A DNA stretch of 64,000 bases from Leptospira montravelensis (GCF_004770045.1 NZ_RQFO01000004.1:186001-250000), one strand, 5' to 3'. Positions 26,947 through 36,496 are shown, counted from the stretch's first letter. Numbers and translations are program-made. The notes: generated from the sequence alone by a model not told the origin.

Positions 26947-28461
26947 ATGAAAAAATTATTAAATATTGTATTATTTTCTTCTCTTCCGATTCGCAAAGGA
27001 TTGGTATTTATACTTTTCCTTTTGTTAGCCTTATTTTTGAGATATCCATCTTTTGGTTATACAGCCATTGACTGGGACGAGATCACCTATTCTTTGATAG
27101 GAGAGGGTTGGTTACAAGGAAAACTTCCTTTTCGTGATCTTTGGGATATCAAGCCGATTGGTATATATTTAATTTATGCAATCATTCATGGTATTTTTGG
27201 GTTTTCAGTTTTTGCAATTCGGGTCTCTACATTACTTGTAGTAGTATTTTCTGCATTTGTGATTTGGCTTTTATTAAGAAGGGTCAATCGCTCCTTCGCA
27301 TTTACTGCAGGTTTTGGATTTTTAATTCTTTTTAGTTATTTTTTAAACGGTTTATCCGGAAACACTGAATTATTTTATTTATGCCTTGAGACGATTGGGG
27401 TTTGGTTTTTATTCTACGGAAAAAAACAATACCGTATCCTAAGTCCTTTAGCATTTGGTTTTGCATTTATCATCAAATACAATACTGCTTTTGATATTGT
27501 AGGTTTTTATTTTCTGCATTTATATTTGAATCGCAGAAAAATTCTTAAAAATCCTACGTCAATTTTTAGTTATGGAATTCTATATTCCATTGCAATATTA
27601 CCTTTTATTCTTAGTACTATTTGGATTTTTTATGCAGGTCTAGGGGATTCATTTTTAGAAACTCACAAAATTCTTTTTTCTAATTATGCTAAGAAAGTAA
27701 CATTTATTGAAAAGATATTCTCACTTCAAACTTACCCGCTTCTTGCTGTTCTTCTTTTGTTTCAGTTAATTACATTTTTATTATATTCTGCGAAAAGGAA
27801 AGTTCCTAAGATTTTAATCCTAAGTTTAATTTGGTCAATGACGGCTTTTTTAGCGGCAACATGGACAGGTTATTTCTTTGAACATTATTACCTACCTATG
27901 ATTGTTCCAGCAGTGATTGGTTCATCCTTTCTTTTTAGGTTGGCTAAAAGAAAGTTTTTTTCAAAATATAAACAAGAATTAACCATAGTAATCGCATTTT
28001 TAATTTTGATTCCTTTTGCTGTTTTAGTTCGTAAAAGGGTGATTAAACTTTCTAAAGTATATCCAGATATTGCAAAGGAAATTTATGTAGATATTGAAGA
28101 AAAGAAAGTGGATCCTCGTCCCGTGTTTGTAGCAAAAGGGACACATGGAATTTATTCTTTATTTAAACAAATTCCTATCAACCGTGTTATACAACCTGGT
28201 AACTTTACAGACCAAACCAATGCGAAAGCTATGTTTATCGATAATGAAGAAATCAAACAGAAAGTAATACAACACAAACCTGGTTTGATCTTATTTTGTG
28301 ATTTAGATGTTTTTCAAAATCCGGTCAGTAGTTATGATTCTTCTTGGAATAGGGATTTACTTATTTTTTATTATGACTATATTCGAAAGGACTACAGGTA
28401 TTTTAAGACTTACTTTCCGAATTGCCACGTTTATTTGAAGATCGGGATTCTTTCGCCTTAA
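26947..28461 (+). CDS. GT39-like (PMT/ArnT-type) membrane glycosyltransferase
   Basis: A 504-residue protein with about ten membrane segments. The first periplasmic loop holds AIDWDEITYSLIGEGWLQG followed by KLPFRDLWDIKPIGIYLIY. The Asp-Glu pair and the KP-P/G-Y segment are the typical catalytic loop of GT39/PMT_2 enzymes, which transfer a sugar from polyprenyl phosphate to lipid or protein on the outer face of the inner membrane. FEHYYLPMIVPAVI in a later helix fits the family. Target is unknown; lipid A or O-antigen decoration is plausible given the setting. Its last 59 bases overlap the end of the convergent gene on the other strand. Confidence 0.82.
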   Translation: MKKLLNIVLFSSLPIRKGLVFILFLLLALFLRYPSFGYTAIDWDEITYSLIGEGWLQGKLPFRDLWDIKPIGIYLIYAIIHGIFGFSVFAIRVSTLLVVVFSAFVIWLLLRRVNRSFAFTAGFGFLILFSYFLNGLSGNTELFYLCLETIGVWFLFYGKKQYRILSPLAFGFAFIIKYNTAFDIVGFYFLHLYLNRRKILKNPTSIFSYGILYSIAILPFILSTIWIFYAGLGDSFLETHKILFSNYAKKVTFIEKIFSLQTYPLLAVLLLFQLITFLLYSAKRKVPKILILSLIWSMTAFLAATWTGYFFEHYYLPMIVPAVIGSSFLFRLAKRKFFSKYKQELTIVIAFLILIPFAVLVRKRVIKLSKVYPDIAKEIYVDIEEKKVDPRPVFVAKGTHGIYSLFKQIPINRVIQPGNFTDQTNAKAMFIDNEEIKQKVIQHKPGLILFCDLDVFQNPVSSYDSSWNRDLLIFYYDYIRKDYRYFKTYFPNCHVYLKIGILSP

Positions 28462-29395
28462 ATCCAAAAGTTTCTTTTGCGATATAAACCGGTCTTCCTT
28501 TTACTTCGATAAAAATTCGAGCAATGTATTCGCCGAGAACTCCAATTCCAATCAATTGGATTCCTCCAAGAAAAAGTATTATGACTAAAGTTGAGTCATA
28601 TCCAGGTACATCTACACCTCTAAAAATGACTCGAATGATTCTATAAATAAGATAAACAAAAGCACTAAAAGATACAAAAAATCCAAAATAACTCCATATT
28701 TTTAATGGCATTGTACTAAACATCAATATCCCATCTAATGCAAAGTTCCAAAGTTTCCAATAATTCCACTTGGAAGAACCTTGAAATCTAGCCTGCCTTT
28801 CGTATTCCACATCGATTTGTTTAAATCCCACCCAAGCAAACATTCCCTTTAAAAATCGATTTTTTTCTTTCATAGTAGAAAGTGCTTCGACAACCTTTTT
28901 GTCCATGAGTCGAAAATCCCCAACATCGACGGGAATTTCTACTTCACTCATGTAACGAATGACTCGGTAGAAATGTTTTGCGGTAAATTTTTTTAAAAAC
29001 GATTCACCTTGTCTACTGGATCGTTTGGCTGTTACTACATCGTAACCTTCTTTCCATTTTTCAATGAGTATGGGTATGAGTTCTGGTGGGTCTTGTAAGT
29101 CTGAATCAATTGGAATTACGACATCCCCAGTGGCGTATTCTAAACCAGCAGAAACTGCGGCTTCCTTACCAAAATTTCTAGAGAAATCTACAATCTTAAT
29201 ATTGGGATTTTTTTTATGATGAAACACTAGTTTCTCAATGGTGCGATCTCTACTGCCATCATTTACACAAATAATTTCGTAAGTTGTTTTTAATGATAAC
29301 AGGTGAGGGACAATTCTTTCAAAGAACTTATCTGCTCCCGATTCTTCGTTGTAAAAAGGAGTAATAATAGAGATCTTATTTGGCTTACGATTCAT
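28403..29395 (-). CDS. GtrB-like polyprenyl-phosphate glycosyltransferase (copy A)
   Basis: A 330-residue protein: SIITPFYNEESGADKFFERI, CVNDGSRDRT, DFSRNFGKEAAVSAGL, PIDSDLQDPPELIP (DxD), GDFRLMDKKVV, then two C-terminal membrane helices around residues 230-290 and the GIGVLGEYIARIFIEVKGRP ending. This is the GtrB/DPMS pattern: it loads a sugar from a nucleotide donor on to undecaprenyl phosphate. It is divergent from a second copy at 29516 and convergent with the GT39-like gene. That gene would be a logical user of the product. Confidence 0.9.
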   Translation of the reverse strand: MNRKPNKISIITPFYNEESGADKFFERIVPHLLSLKTTYEIICVNDGSRDRTIEKLVFHHKKNPNIKIVDFSRNFGKEAAVSAGLEYATGDVVIPIDSDLQDPPELIPILIEKWKEGYDVVTAKRSSRQGESFLKKFTAKHFYRVIRYMSEVEIPVDVGDFRLMDKKVVEALSTMKEKNRFLKGMFAWVGFKQIDVEYERQARFQGSSKWNYWKLWNFALDGILMFSTMPLKIWSYFGFFVSFSAFVYLIYRIIRVIFRGVDVPGYDSTLVIILFLGGIQLIGIGVLGEYIARIFIEVKGRPVYIAKETFGFKAKESRSSNKRGNSESKS

Positions 29396-29515
29396 TGTTT
29401 CTCGTCAACGATCCTCCAAAATATGCGCAAGGCAACTTTTTTTACTGGTTTTTTTGTGGTCATTTCGTTTATTTCCTTTTAGATTCACTTAGGTCCTTTT
29501 AATTAAATATTTGTT

Positions 29516-30526
29516 ATGCACTATTATCTTGTACCCCGAAAAAATCCAAAACTATTGTCTATTATTATACCATGTTATAACGAAGAATCTTCACTTCCTT
29601 TTTTAAAAGAAAGACTTAACAGCTTAATTAAAATTTTACCCACCAAAGTGGAAGTTATCTTTGTCAATGATGGAAGTTCAGATCAAACGATTTTTCAGTT
29701 GGTTTCTTGGGCTGACAGAGATCCGCAAATTCAGGTGGTTAGCCTTTCTCGAAATTTTGGTCACCAATTGGCTGTTACAGCAGGAATGGATTACGCCAAA
29801 GGTGATGCAGTTGTTGTGATGGATGCCGATCTACAGGATCCACCAGAAGTGATTCTTGAGATGCTTACAAAATACAGAGAAGGTTACGATGTTGTTTATG
29901 GTCAAAGATTGGCCCGATCAGGTGAATCTTTTTTTAAAAAAATAACAGCTTGGGCATTTTATCGAATAATGAAAATTTTAGTTCATAAGGATCTACCATT
30001 GGATTCTGGTGATTTTCGCCTAATTTCAAGAAGGTGTTTGAATGCTCTCAATGGACTACGAGAAAACCACCGTTTCCTTCGAGGGATGAATGCTTGGATT
30101 GGATTTCCGCAAACTCCAGTATTTTACAAACGAGATCCAAGAGTAGCCGGGGAGACAAAATATCCATTACGGAAAATGTTAAAGCTTGCAATGAATGCAG
30201 CTGTTTCTTTTTCTCCGCTTCCTTTACGATTTAGCTTAGCACTTGGCATTATTGTCGCACTGATGGGATTTGCTGTAGGCGCTTATGCTTTATTTCGAGC
30301 TTTCCAACATTTTATTTTGGAAATGCCAATTGTATATAATCCTGGTTGGGCTACCATAGTCACTCTGATTTGTTTGATCGGAGGATCCATTCTCATATCC
30401 ATCGGAATTTTAGGGGAGTATATTGCTCGCATTTTTGAAGAGTCAAAAGGTCGTCCTCTCTATGTGGTTGAATTCGTAAAAGGCAATTCGGTAACCGAAA
30501 AAGTTAAAAACATACGTCATGAGTAA
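29516..30526 (+). CDS. GtrB-like polyprenyl-phosphate glycosyltransferase (copy B)
   Basis: A 336-residue paralogue of the gene at 28403-29395 with the same layout: SIIIPCYNEESSLPFLKERL, FVNDGSSDQT, SLSRNFGHQLAVTAGMDY, VMDADLQDPPEVI, GDFRLISRRCL, two C-terminal helices and ISIGILGEYIARIFEESKG. The two copies differ over much of their length, so they are not a recent duplication and may load different sugars. Its stop region overlaps the ATG of the membrane glycosyltransferase-like gene that follows, suggesting donor maker and user are made together. No GtrA gene is adjacent. Confidence 0.9.
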   Translation: MHYYLVPRKNPKLLSIIIPCYNEESSLPFLKERLNSLIKILPTKVEVIFVNDGSSDQTIFQLVSWADRDPQIQVVSLSRNFGHQLAVTAGMDYAKGDAVVVMDADLQDPPEVILEMLTKYREGYDVVYGQRLARSGESFFKKITAWAFYRIMKILVHKDLPLDSGDFRLISRRCLNALNGLRENHRFLRGMNAWIGFPQTPVFYKRDPRVAGETKYPLRKMLKLAMNAAVSFSPLPLRFSLALGIIVALMGFAVGAYALFRAFQHFILEMPIVYNPGWATIVTLICLIGGSILISIGILGEYIARIFEESKGRPLYVVEFVKGNSVTEKVKNIRHE

Positions 30527-32012
30527 ATCATTAGGTAAAATTGTACCTTTCTTATTTTTGGTAATCGCACTTGCGATTGCTAGTTTTACTCGTCCAAATT
30601 TTAGTTTTGCTAGTGATAGCCTGACGAAAGTTTTGCAGTCGGTTTTTTGGATTGAAAATGGATTTAGTGACCAGGGGATATATTATCCGGGGAAAGATAT
30701 TGACCCTAACTACAATTTTTTTTATTTCAAACACTCTTATAACCTTCAAATCAATAAAAACGGAAGTTTGATTGCGCCTTTTCCTTTTCTAAATACAATA
30801 CTTATAACTCCCTTCGTTTATCTTCACTGGCAGTCTGGCATCGTTTATTTAGGTGCTTTTTTGTTTTGGCTGAATAGTTTTCTGATTTATCGAATCACTA
30901 AAAGATGGTGGATTTTTTTAGTGATTCTGTTTTTCACTCCACTGTTACAACATTACCTTGCTTTTTCTGATATTGCTTTTGCTTCTATTTTTTTAAGTTT
31001 TTTTCTAACGACTTTCTTTAAAAAACCTGATTTTAGTTTTTTATCAGCAGTTTCGGTTCTGTTTGCAATTTTTTCTTTGTTTTTGCGTACGGAAGTTCTA
31101 TTACTTTATATACTTTTGTTTATGATCCAACTTTATCTTCTCTTTAGGAATAAAGCGAAGGTTAAACGATATGTTGGAAATGTGCATCGGCTTTACGTAA
31201 TTTCTTTGATTCTATTTGTTTATGTGGCAACTAACTATTTAGTTTATGATTCGATCCTTGGACCTCGGTTTGATAACAATAAAACCGGAATTTTTCGCCT
31301 TGAATTAGATGTAATTCAAAAGTGGAAAAGTCTTCTCTTTTGGGGAAATGCAAGGCTTGGACTTTTGGGTTATTCACCTTGGCTTATCATTCTTTGTGTT
31401 TTATATTTTTTCTTCCACCCTGAACGAAAGACTTCGATAGAGAAAAAACTGTTTTTAATTTGGCTCGTTCTTGTAGTTATAGTGACTTTCCTTTCACCTA
31501 ACGATTCCAATATTGATTGGGGAACTCGGTATTATACATGTTTCAGTATTTTCCCCATTTTACTACTTTCACATTTTAAATGGAAAAGGATTGTCGGAAT
31601 CAAAAAATCGATTCTTTTGTTTTTTCTTTGTATTGGTTTATTGTATTCTGCTTATATTAACTTTAAAGTTTGGAAAGAAATGAAAAATATTTCGGTTCAG
31701 ATAGGGGAGTTGGTAAACAATCTGGGAGAAGACCCGGCAGATGTTTATGTAGTGGAAGATCCGGCAATAGCAAATTCTTTAGGAATTTTGCATATCCGAA
31801 GTTCAATTTTTTATGGAAATCCAACTGAGGTCGTCAGTAAATTAAGTGATCAATTGAAAGGAAAACGGGTTCGTTTTTTACTCTTTCCAATGGCAAACTT
31901 AGCAAAGGAATCAGATCCTTTTTGGAAGGAAATTTCAAAAGATGCAAATTGTATTTTCCCCCCATTAAATTTAAAAAAAATATCTATGTTTTCTGCTCTG
32001 TGTAAACTGTAA
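30519..32012 (+). CDS. Multi-pass membrane glycosyltransferase-like protein, Leptospira type (copy 3)
   Basis: A 497-residue relative of the proteins at 21840 and 23366. FASDSLTKVLQSVFWIENG, a loop with YPGKDIDPNYNFFYF, FLRTEVLLLYILLF and LSPNDSNIDWGTRYYTCFSIF fall in the same order, with about eleven membrane segments. It is coupled to the GtrB-like gene before it by overlapping start and stop. It probably uses the polyprenyl-phosphate sugar from that enzyme on the periplasmic side. It is the last gene of the AT-rich polysaccharide region and ends 13 bases before a convergent gene. Confidence 0.7.
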   Translation: MSKSLGKIVPFLFLVIALAIASFTRPNFSFASDSLTKVLQSVFWIENGFSDQGIYYPGKDIDPNYNFFYFKHSYNLQINKNGSLIAPFPFLNTILITPFVYLHWQSGIVYLGAFLFWLNSFLIYRITKRWWIFLVILFFTPLLQHYLAFSDIAFASIFLSFFLTTFFKKPDFSFLSAVSVLFAIFSLFLRTEVLLLYILLFMIQLYLLFRNKAKVKRYVGNVHRLYVISLILFVYVATNYLVYDSILGPRFDNNKTGIFRLELDVIQKWKSLLFWGNARLGLLGYSPWLIILCVLYFFFHPERKTSIEKKLFLIWLVLVVIVTFLSPNDSNIDWGTRYYTCFSIFPILLLSHFKWKRIVGIKKSILLFFLCIGLLYSAYINFKVWKEMKNISVQIGELVNNLGEDPADVYVVEDPAIANSLGILHIRSSIFYGNPTEVVSKLSDQLKGKRVRFLLFPMANLAKESDPFWKEISKDANCIFPPLNLKKISMFSALCKL

Positions 32013-32025
32013 TAACTAATAAAAA

Positions 32026-33567
32026 TTAAGATTGGAAAGCTGCAATGAGGCCTTCCTTTAATTTCAGTCTCGTACCTTCTGCTGACTTTGGTAAGGTCAA
32101 ATCTTCCAAAAATTTTAATAAGAATCCTTCATCCACTAATTTTCCTTCCAATACTTTCCCAATCATTCCCGCCACAATTGCTAAAATCTGCTCCAGATTT
32201 AGGTATCCTTCGTTTTCTAAAATCATAGCCATTCCTAAAGCCCCTTCAGTTCCGTAGAATGCCTGTTTGGTTCCAAAAACAGTCTCATACATTCCTGCGG
32301 GAAGTGCCTCCCTTACTTTTTCCCTCATTTCTGATTCACTTGGGCCGTGACCTGTTCTGTTGATGAGACTAATTGTCACGGGATTGATGGTTCCATGAAT
32401 TCTATGAATTTCTTCTGCAAGGAGTCTGATTTTTTTCGCGGCGTCTCTTGTGATAGCATCACGACCTAGGAAATTGAGTTTATATAGATATTCTTCTAAT
32501 TCATCTCCACCCAGTTTACCCATACAAATGATTTGGTAGAGAGTAAAGATCATATAATCCGATTCTGTATTGTCACCAAGCAGAATCTCTTTAGCTTCCG
32601 TGGGAAGATACACTCTATCATAGAGTAAGATGGAAAGTTTATAAGACATTTGGTCAAATAAACTCTGGTAGGAAGCTCCTAAGAATTTTTTAGTCCGTGA
32701 CCATGCTGGTTTAAATCCATTTTGTAAAAATTCGATTGGATTAAAAATTGTCCCAAGAACTTTATCAAAGACTCCTTTGATGGTTCCTTCTAAATATTTT
32801 AAATGTAAGGATTCAATTTGGATTCCATCTTTTGCGATGGTAGCAAGCATGGTGCGACGAAAAAAATGGGGACTGGCAGAAATAAAGGCTAGGGGAGCAT
32901 TATTCAAAGAACTACGTAGTTCTCTGTAAAGTTCTGGCATTCCCGGTAGCGCCTGTTTTTGGTTAGGTGTTTCAAATACTGCTGTAAACTTTCCTTTTCC
33001 GGAATGGATGTCTGTGGCAAGGTAAGTTTGGTCGATGTCGGAAGTCACCACCATTCCTTTGTAGTCTTCGGCAAGGATCCGGAGTTTTCCTTTTCCTACA
33101 ATGGTTGTTTTTCCCAAAATAGAATCTTCTGTATTGTTTAGATGGGCTAGGTCCTTGGAGTATTGGCGAAAACTATCCAGGCCTTCTAAAACCACTTGGA
33201 AATCATGGAAACCTACGGGAAGTTTGTCTCGAATCTCGCAGGAGAAAAATCCGTCCTCATCCGCTTTGATTTTTCCTGAAGTGTAGATTTTATTTCCGCT
33301 AGAATCAAAGACTTCTAATTTTAAAACGGGCTTTCGCACTGGAGCCAAAGAGAAATCTAGGAAAGGTGTGATTTTTGTTTCTTCCCCAATAAAAAGACCT
33401 GTCATCAAATCCCAAAGGCCTTCTGCCTTCATGAGATCGGTAATCCCCACATCCACCACTTGGCCTCGTACATAAGAGCGCCTCTCTCTTCCTAAAGATC
33501 CGCCGCAGACAGCAATTCTTTTGATATCGGTAATGATTGGTTGTGTAGTATTTGGTTCTTGGGACAT
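32026..33567 (-). CDS. App1/DUF2183-like phosphatidate phosphatase-type protein
   Basis: A 513-residue protein. After a beta-rich N-terminal half (residues 1-165) there is VTSDIDQTYLATD with DxDxT at 177-181, a HAD-like nucleophile motif. APLAFISASPHFFRRTML follows with the second-motif serine region, and LLGDNTESDYMIFTLYQ supplies the last acidic motif. This order matches the catalytic domain of the App1 (DUF2183) family, known in yeast as Mg2+-dependent phosphatidate phosphatase. The C-terminal 150 residues contain no membrane helix. In bacteria the substrate is not established, so lipid phosphatase is a family-based guess. It is divergent from the UbiD gene across 53 bases. Confidence 0.75.
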   Translation of the reverse strand: MSQEPNTTQPIITDIKRIAVCGGSLGRERRSYVRGQVVDVGITDLMKAEGLWDLMTGLFIGEETKITPFLDFSLAPVRKPVLKLEVFDSSGNKIYTSGKIKADEDGFFSCEIRDKLPVGFHDFQVVLEGLDSFRQYSKDLAHLNNTEDSILGKTTIVGKGKLRILAEDYKGMVVTSDIDQTYLATDIHSGKGKFTAVFETPNQKQALPGMPELYRELRSSLNNAPLAFISASPHFFRRTMLATIAKDGIQIESLHLKYLEGTIKGVFDKVLGTIFNPIEFLQNGFKPAWSRTKKFLGASYQSLFDQMSYKLSILLYDRVYLPTEAKEILLGDNTESDYMIFTLYQIICMGKLGGDELEEYLYKLNFLGRDAITRDAAKKIRLLAEEIHRIHGTINPVTISLINRTGHGPSESEMREKVREALPAGMYETVFGTKQAFYGTEGALGMAMILENEGYLNLEQILAIVAGMIGKVLEGKLVDEGFLLKFLEDLTLPKSAEGTRLKLKEGLIAAFQS

Positions 33568-33620
33568 AGAATTTATGCCCTTAAGAGTCTAAGAAAACAA
33601 GGAGCCGTCCATTCCTTTTT

Positions 33621-35393
33621 ATGGTTTCACTACGATCTACTAATGATTTTGTCCGACTTTTGCAAAGAGAGGGAGAACTCCATGTGATTTCTGATCTCGT
33701 GGACCCAAATCTGGAACTAGCAGAAATCCAGAGACGAGTCGTGGCCAAAAAAGGCCCAGCCCTGCTTTTTACCAATGTCAAAGGGACCAAGTTTCCCGTT
33801 GCCACAAATCTATACGGCTCTGAAAAACGAATTCATTTGGCCTTTGGCCCAAAACCTGTGGCAACCATCCAGCGCCTTGCCAAACTCGCAAAAGAAATTT
33901 TCCCCCCTAGCTTTTCTAAACTTTGGAAAGAACGGTCCTTGGGACTGCTTCCCTTCCAAGTAGGCTTAAAACAGGTGAGAAGGACCCCAGTTCTCTCTGG
34001 TAGCGTTTTATCCACGCAAGAGTTACCCCAAGTGGTTTCTTGGCCGAAAGACGGAGGAGCCTTTGTTACACTTCCTTTGGTATATACCCAACATCCTGAA
34101 TCGGGAAATGGAAATTTAGGCATGTACCGGGTGCAACTTTTCAAAGACAAAACCGTAGGGATGCATATCCAAATCCACAGGGGTGGAGGATTCCATTATT
34201 ATGAAGCAGAAAAAAAAGGAGAATCTCTTCCGGCTCACGTTTACATTGGTGGACCCCCTGCCTTAACCATCGCCGCTGTGGCACCTCTGCCAGAAGAGAT
34301 CCCGGAACTTGTTTTTGCCTCCTTTCTTATGGGAGAAAAACTTCGAATGAAAAAAGACAAAACGGTTTCTCCTTATCCAATTGTGGCCGATGCCGATTTT
34401 GCTCTCATTGGTTCTATCCCACCTTATGTTAGAAAACCAGAAGGTCCTTTCGGTGATCATTATGGATACTATTCTTTGTTACACGACTATCCTTACTTAG
34501 ACCTAAAACATATTTTGCATAGAAAAGATGCGATCTGGGCCGCCACAGTGGTAGGAAGGCCTCCTCAAGAAGACCATTATATCGCTGAGTTTTTACAAGA
34601 TTTACTTTCGCCCATGTTCCCACTCGTCATGCCACAAGTACTTGGTGTTTGGGCCTACGAAGAATCAGGAGTGCATTCCCTTGCGGCCGCAGTGGTGAAG
34701 GAAAGGTATTTTCGAGAAGCCTTTATGGGAGCACTTCGTATTTTAGGTGAAGGGCAACTCTCGCTTACAAAATGTTTACTTGTCACAAATGAAAAAGTGA
34801 ATTTAAAAAACTTTTCCGAAACTTTCAAAGTCATCACAGAAAGATCAGATCCAAAAACTGACTTTTTTATCTTTAGTCATATCAGCCAAGACACACTTGA
34901 TTATACAAGTGGAACGGTAAACAAAGGGAGTAAACTATTATGGATGGGAATCACCGATGCCAATGCACCGGTAAAGTTTCCAAACCTACCAAAAGAGTTT
35001 ACCGGAAATCTAAAAGACAAACGTTTCTCGAAACCAAAAGTTTTTTTACCAGGAGTTCTTGTGGTAGAAGGTTCTCCTTACACTACCAATGATCAATTGG
35101 CAAAAACCTTACTTGAGGAAGACCTGGGTCGTTTTCATTATGTATTTCTTGTGGATGATTCCGAAGATGCAGTAAAAACGGATTCTGATTTTATTTGGAC
35201 TATGTTTACGAGAATGGAACCTGCCTCCGATGTTTATGCAAGAACGGAAACAAGAGCAAATCATATTGCTTACCAAGTTCCTATCGTTTTTGACTGCAGG
35301 ATGAAACCTTGGATCCCTGAAGTCCTAATTCCTCTTCCAGAAACGGTAAAACAAGTAGATACAAAATTTGGACGGATCATCGATTCTATCTGA
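33621..35393 (+). CDS. UbiD-family decarboxylase
   Basis: A 590-residue UbiD-type protein. These enzymes use prenylated FMN to decarboxylate aromatic or unsaturated acids, for example in quinone synthesis. LRSTNDFVRLLQREGELHVI begins the family's N-terminal domain. GMHIQIHRGGGFHYYEA and VYIGGPPALTIAAVAPLP are strongly family-like, and PEGPFGDHYGYYS carries the conserved acidic/His region of the active site. Length is somewhat greater than the usual 480-500 residues, mainly at the C-terminus. No ubiX-like partner is in the window. Menaquinone synthesis is possible, but the name ubiD should not be assumed. Confidence 0.87.
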   Translation: MVSLRSTNDFVRLLQREGELHVISDLVDPNLELAEIQRRVVAKKGPALLFTNVKGTKFPVATNLYGSEKRIHLAFGPKPVATIQRLAKLAKEIFPPSFSKLWKERSLGLLPFQVGLKQVRRTPVLSGSVLSTQELPQVVSWPKDGGAFVTLPLVYTQHPESGNGNLGMYRVQLFKDKTVGMHIQIHRGGGFHYYEAEKKGESLPAHVYIGGPPALTIAAVAPLPEEIPELVFASFLMGEKLRMKKDKTVSPYPIVADADFALIGSIPPYVRKPEGPFGDHYGYYSLLHDYPYLDLKHILHRKDAIWAATVVGRPPQEDHYIAEFLQDLLSPMFPLVMPQVLGVWAYEESGVHSLAAAVVKERYFREAFMGALRILGEGQLSLTKCLLVTNEKVNLKNFSETFKVITERSDPKTDFFIFSHISQDTLDYTSGTVNKGSKLLWMGITDANAPVKFPNLPKEFTGNLKDKRFSKPKVFLPGVLVVEGSPYTTNDQLAKTLLEEDLGRFHYVFLVDDSEDAVKTDSDFIWTMFTRMEPASDVYARTETRANHIAYQVPIVFDCRMKPWIPEVLIPLPETVKQVDTKFGRIIDSI

Positions 35394-35402
35394 GATAGTC
35401 TC

Positions 35403-35438
35403 TGATGGAATTGGCAATCCTCTCATCTAATTCCATTA
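35403..35438 (+). other. Imperfect inverted repeat after the UbiD gene
   Basis: TGATGGAATT (35403-35412) pairs with AATTCCATTA (35429-35438) over ten positions with one G-T pair and a 16-base loop. No uniform T-run follows directly, so it is at best a weak terminator. Confidence 0.35.
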
Positions 35439-35518
35439 GGAATGGATTTGTTTTTCTTCGTGTTTGTAAAAAAGTGTATAGAAAGAAACCCTAGATATAA
35501 AAAACTAAAACGAAACCA

Positions 35519-36490
35519 ATGGCAAAAAAAATCACTCTCGTCACTGGAGGCGCAGGCCTCATCGGATCACAAATCATTGAAGATCTAAATCACAATGGGA
35601 ACACTGATATCTTAGTTGTGGACCATTTAGGGACCACTGAGAAATGGAAAAACCTACAAAGAAATTTTTTCCTAGATTATTATGAAAAAGATAAATTCGA
35701 ATCCATGTTAGATTCGGGAAATTCCATCTTAAATGAAATTTCGGAAATTTACCATTTAGGTGCTTGTTCTGCTACGACAGAAAAAGATGCCACTTACTTA
35801 ATGCAGAATAACTTTCGTTATACGAAGAAATTGGCAGAGTTTGCTGTCAGTAAAAAAATACCTTTTCTTTATGCTTCCAGTGCCGCTACTTACGGAGAAG
35901 GTGAGTATGGTTATGACGACAAGGCTCCTATCGAAAATCTAAAACCACTGAATATGTATGGGTATTCCAAACAACTATTTGATCTGTATGCTAAAAAAGT
36001 AGGGATCGCCGATAGACTTGTGGGACTTAAATATTTTAATGTTTTTGGTTATGGGGAAGCCCATAAGGGTGATATGCGTAGCCTTGTTTTAAAAGGGTAT
36101 GAACAAATCCGTGACACAGGGAAGTTAAAATTATTCAAATCCTATAAACCCGAATACAAAGATGGGGAACAAAAACGGGATTTTCTTTATGTAAAGGATG
36201 CCAGTAAAATCAGTATTTATCTTCTTTCTGAACGAAAGTATGGATTGTACAATGTGGGGCGGGGAGTTGCGGAAACATGGAACGATTTAGCGAATGCTTT
36301 GTTCGCAGCGATGAACCAACCTGTTCAAATTGAATACGTTGAGATGCCTGAATCATTAAAGGGTAAATACCAATACTTTACCTGCGCAGCAATGGAAAAA
36401 ATTGGCGAAACAGGGTATCCCTTTGGTTACACGAACCTCAGGGATGCAGTGGGTGAGTATATCAGTCTTTTATTAAAAGACTTACCCTAA
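35519..36490 (+). CDS. hldD: ADP-L-glycero-D-manno-heptose 6-epimerase
   Basis: A 323-residue extended SDR enzyme that epimerises ADP-D-glycero-D-manno-heptose to the L form for the LPS inner core. LVTGGAGLIGSQIIEDLNHN binds NADP. IYHLGACSATTEKDATYLM, ASSAATYGEGEYGYDD, MYGYSKQLFDLYAKK (Tyr-x3-Lys) and LKYFNVFGYGEAHKG are all close to HldD sequences, including the substrate-specific GDMRSLV end of the last block. Length is slightly above the E. coli enzyme (310). It stands alone: the neighbours are a UbiD gene 125 bases before and a convergent regulator six bases after. Confidence 0.93.
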   Translation: MAKKITLVTGGAGLIGSQIIEDLNHNGNTDILVVDHLGTTEKWKNLQRNFFLDYYEKDKFESMLDSGNSILNEISEIYHLGACSATTEKDATYLMQNNFRYTKKLAEFAVSKKIPFLYASSAATYGEGEYGYDDKAPIENLKPLNMYGYSKQLFDLYAKKVGIADRLVGLKYFNVFGYGEAHKGDMRSLVLKGYEQIRDTGKLKLFKSYKPEYKDGEQKRDFLYVKDASKISIYLLSERKYGLYNVGRGVAETWNDLANALFAAMNQPVQIEYVEMPESLKGKYQYFTCAAMEKIGETGYPFGYTNLRDAVGEYISLLLKDLP

Positions 36491-36496
36491 ACTTGT

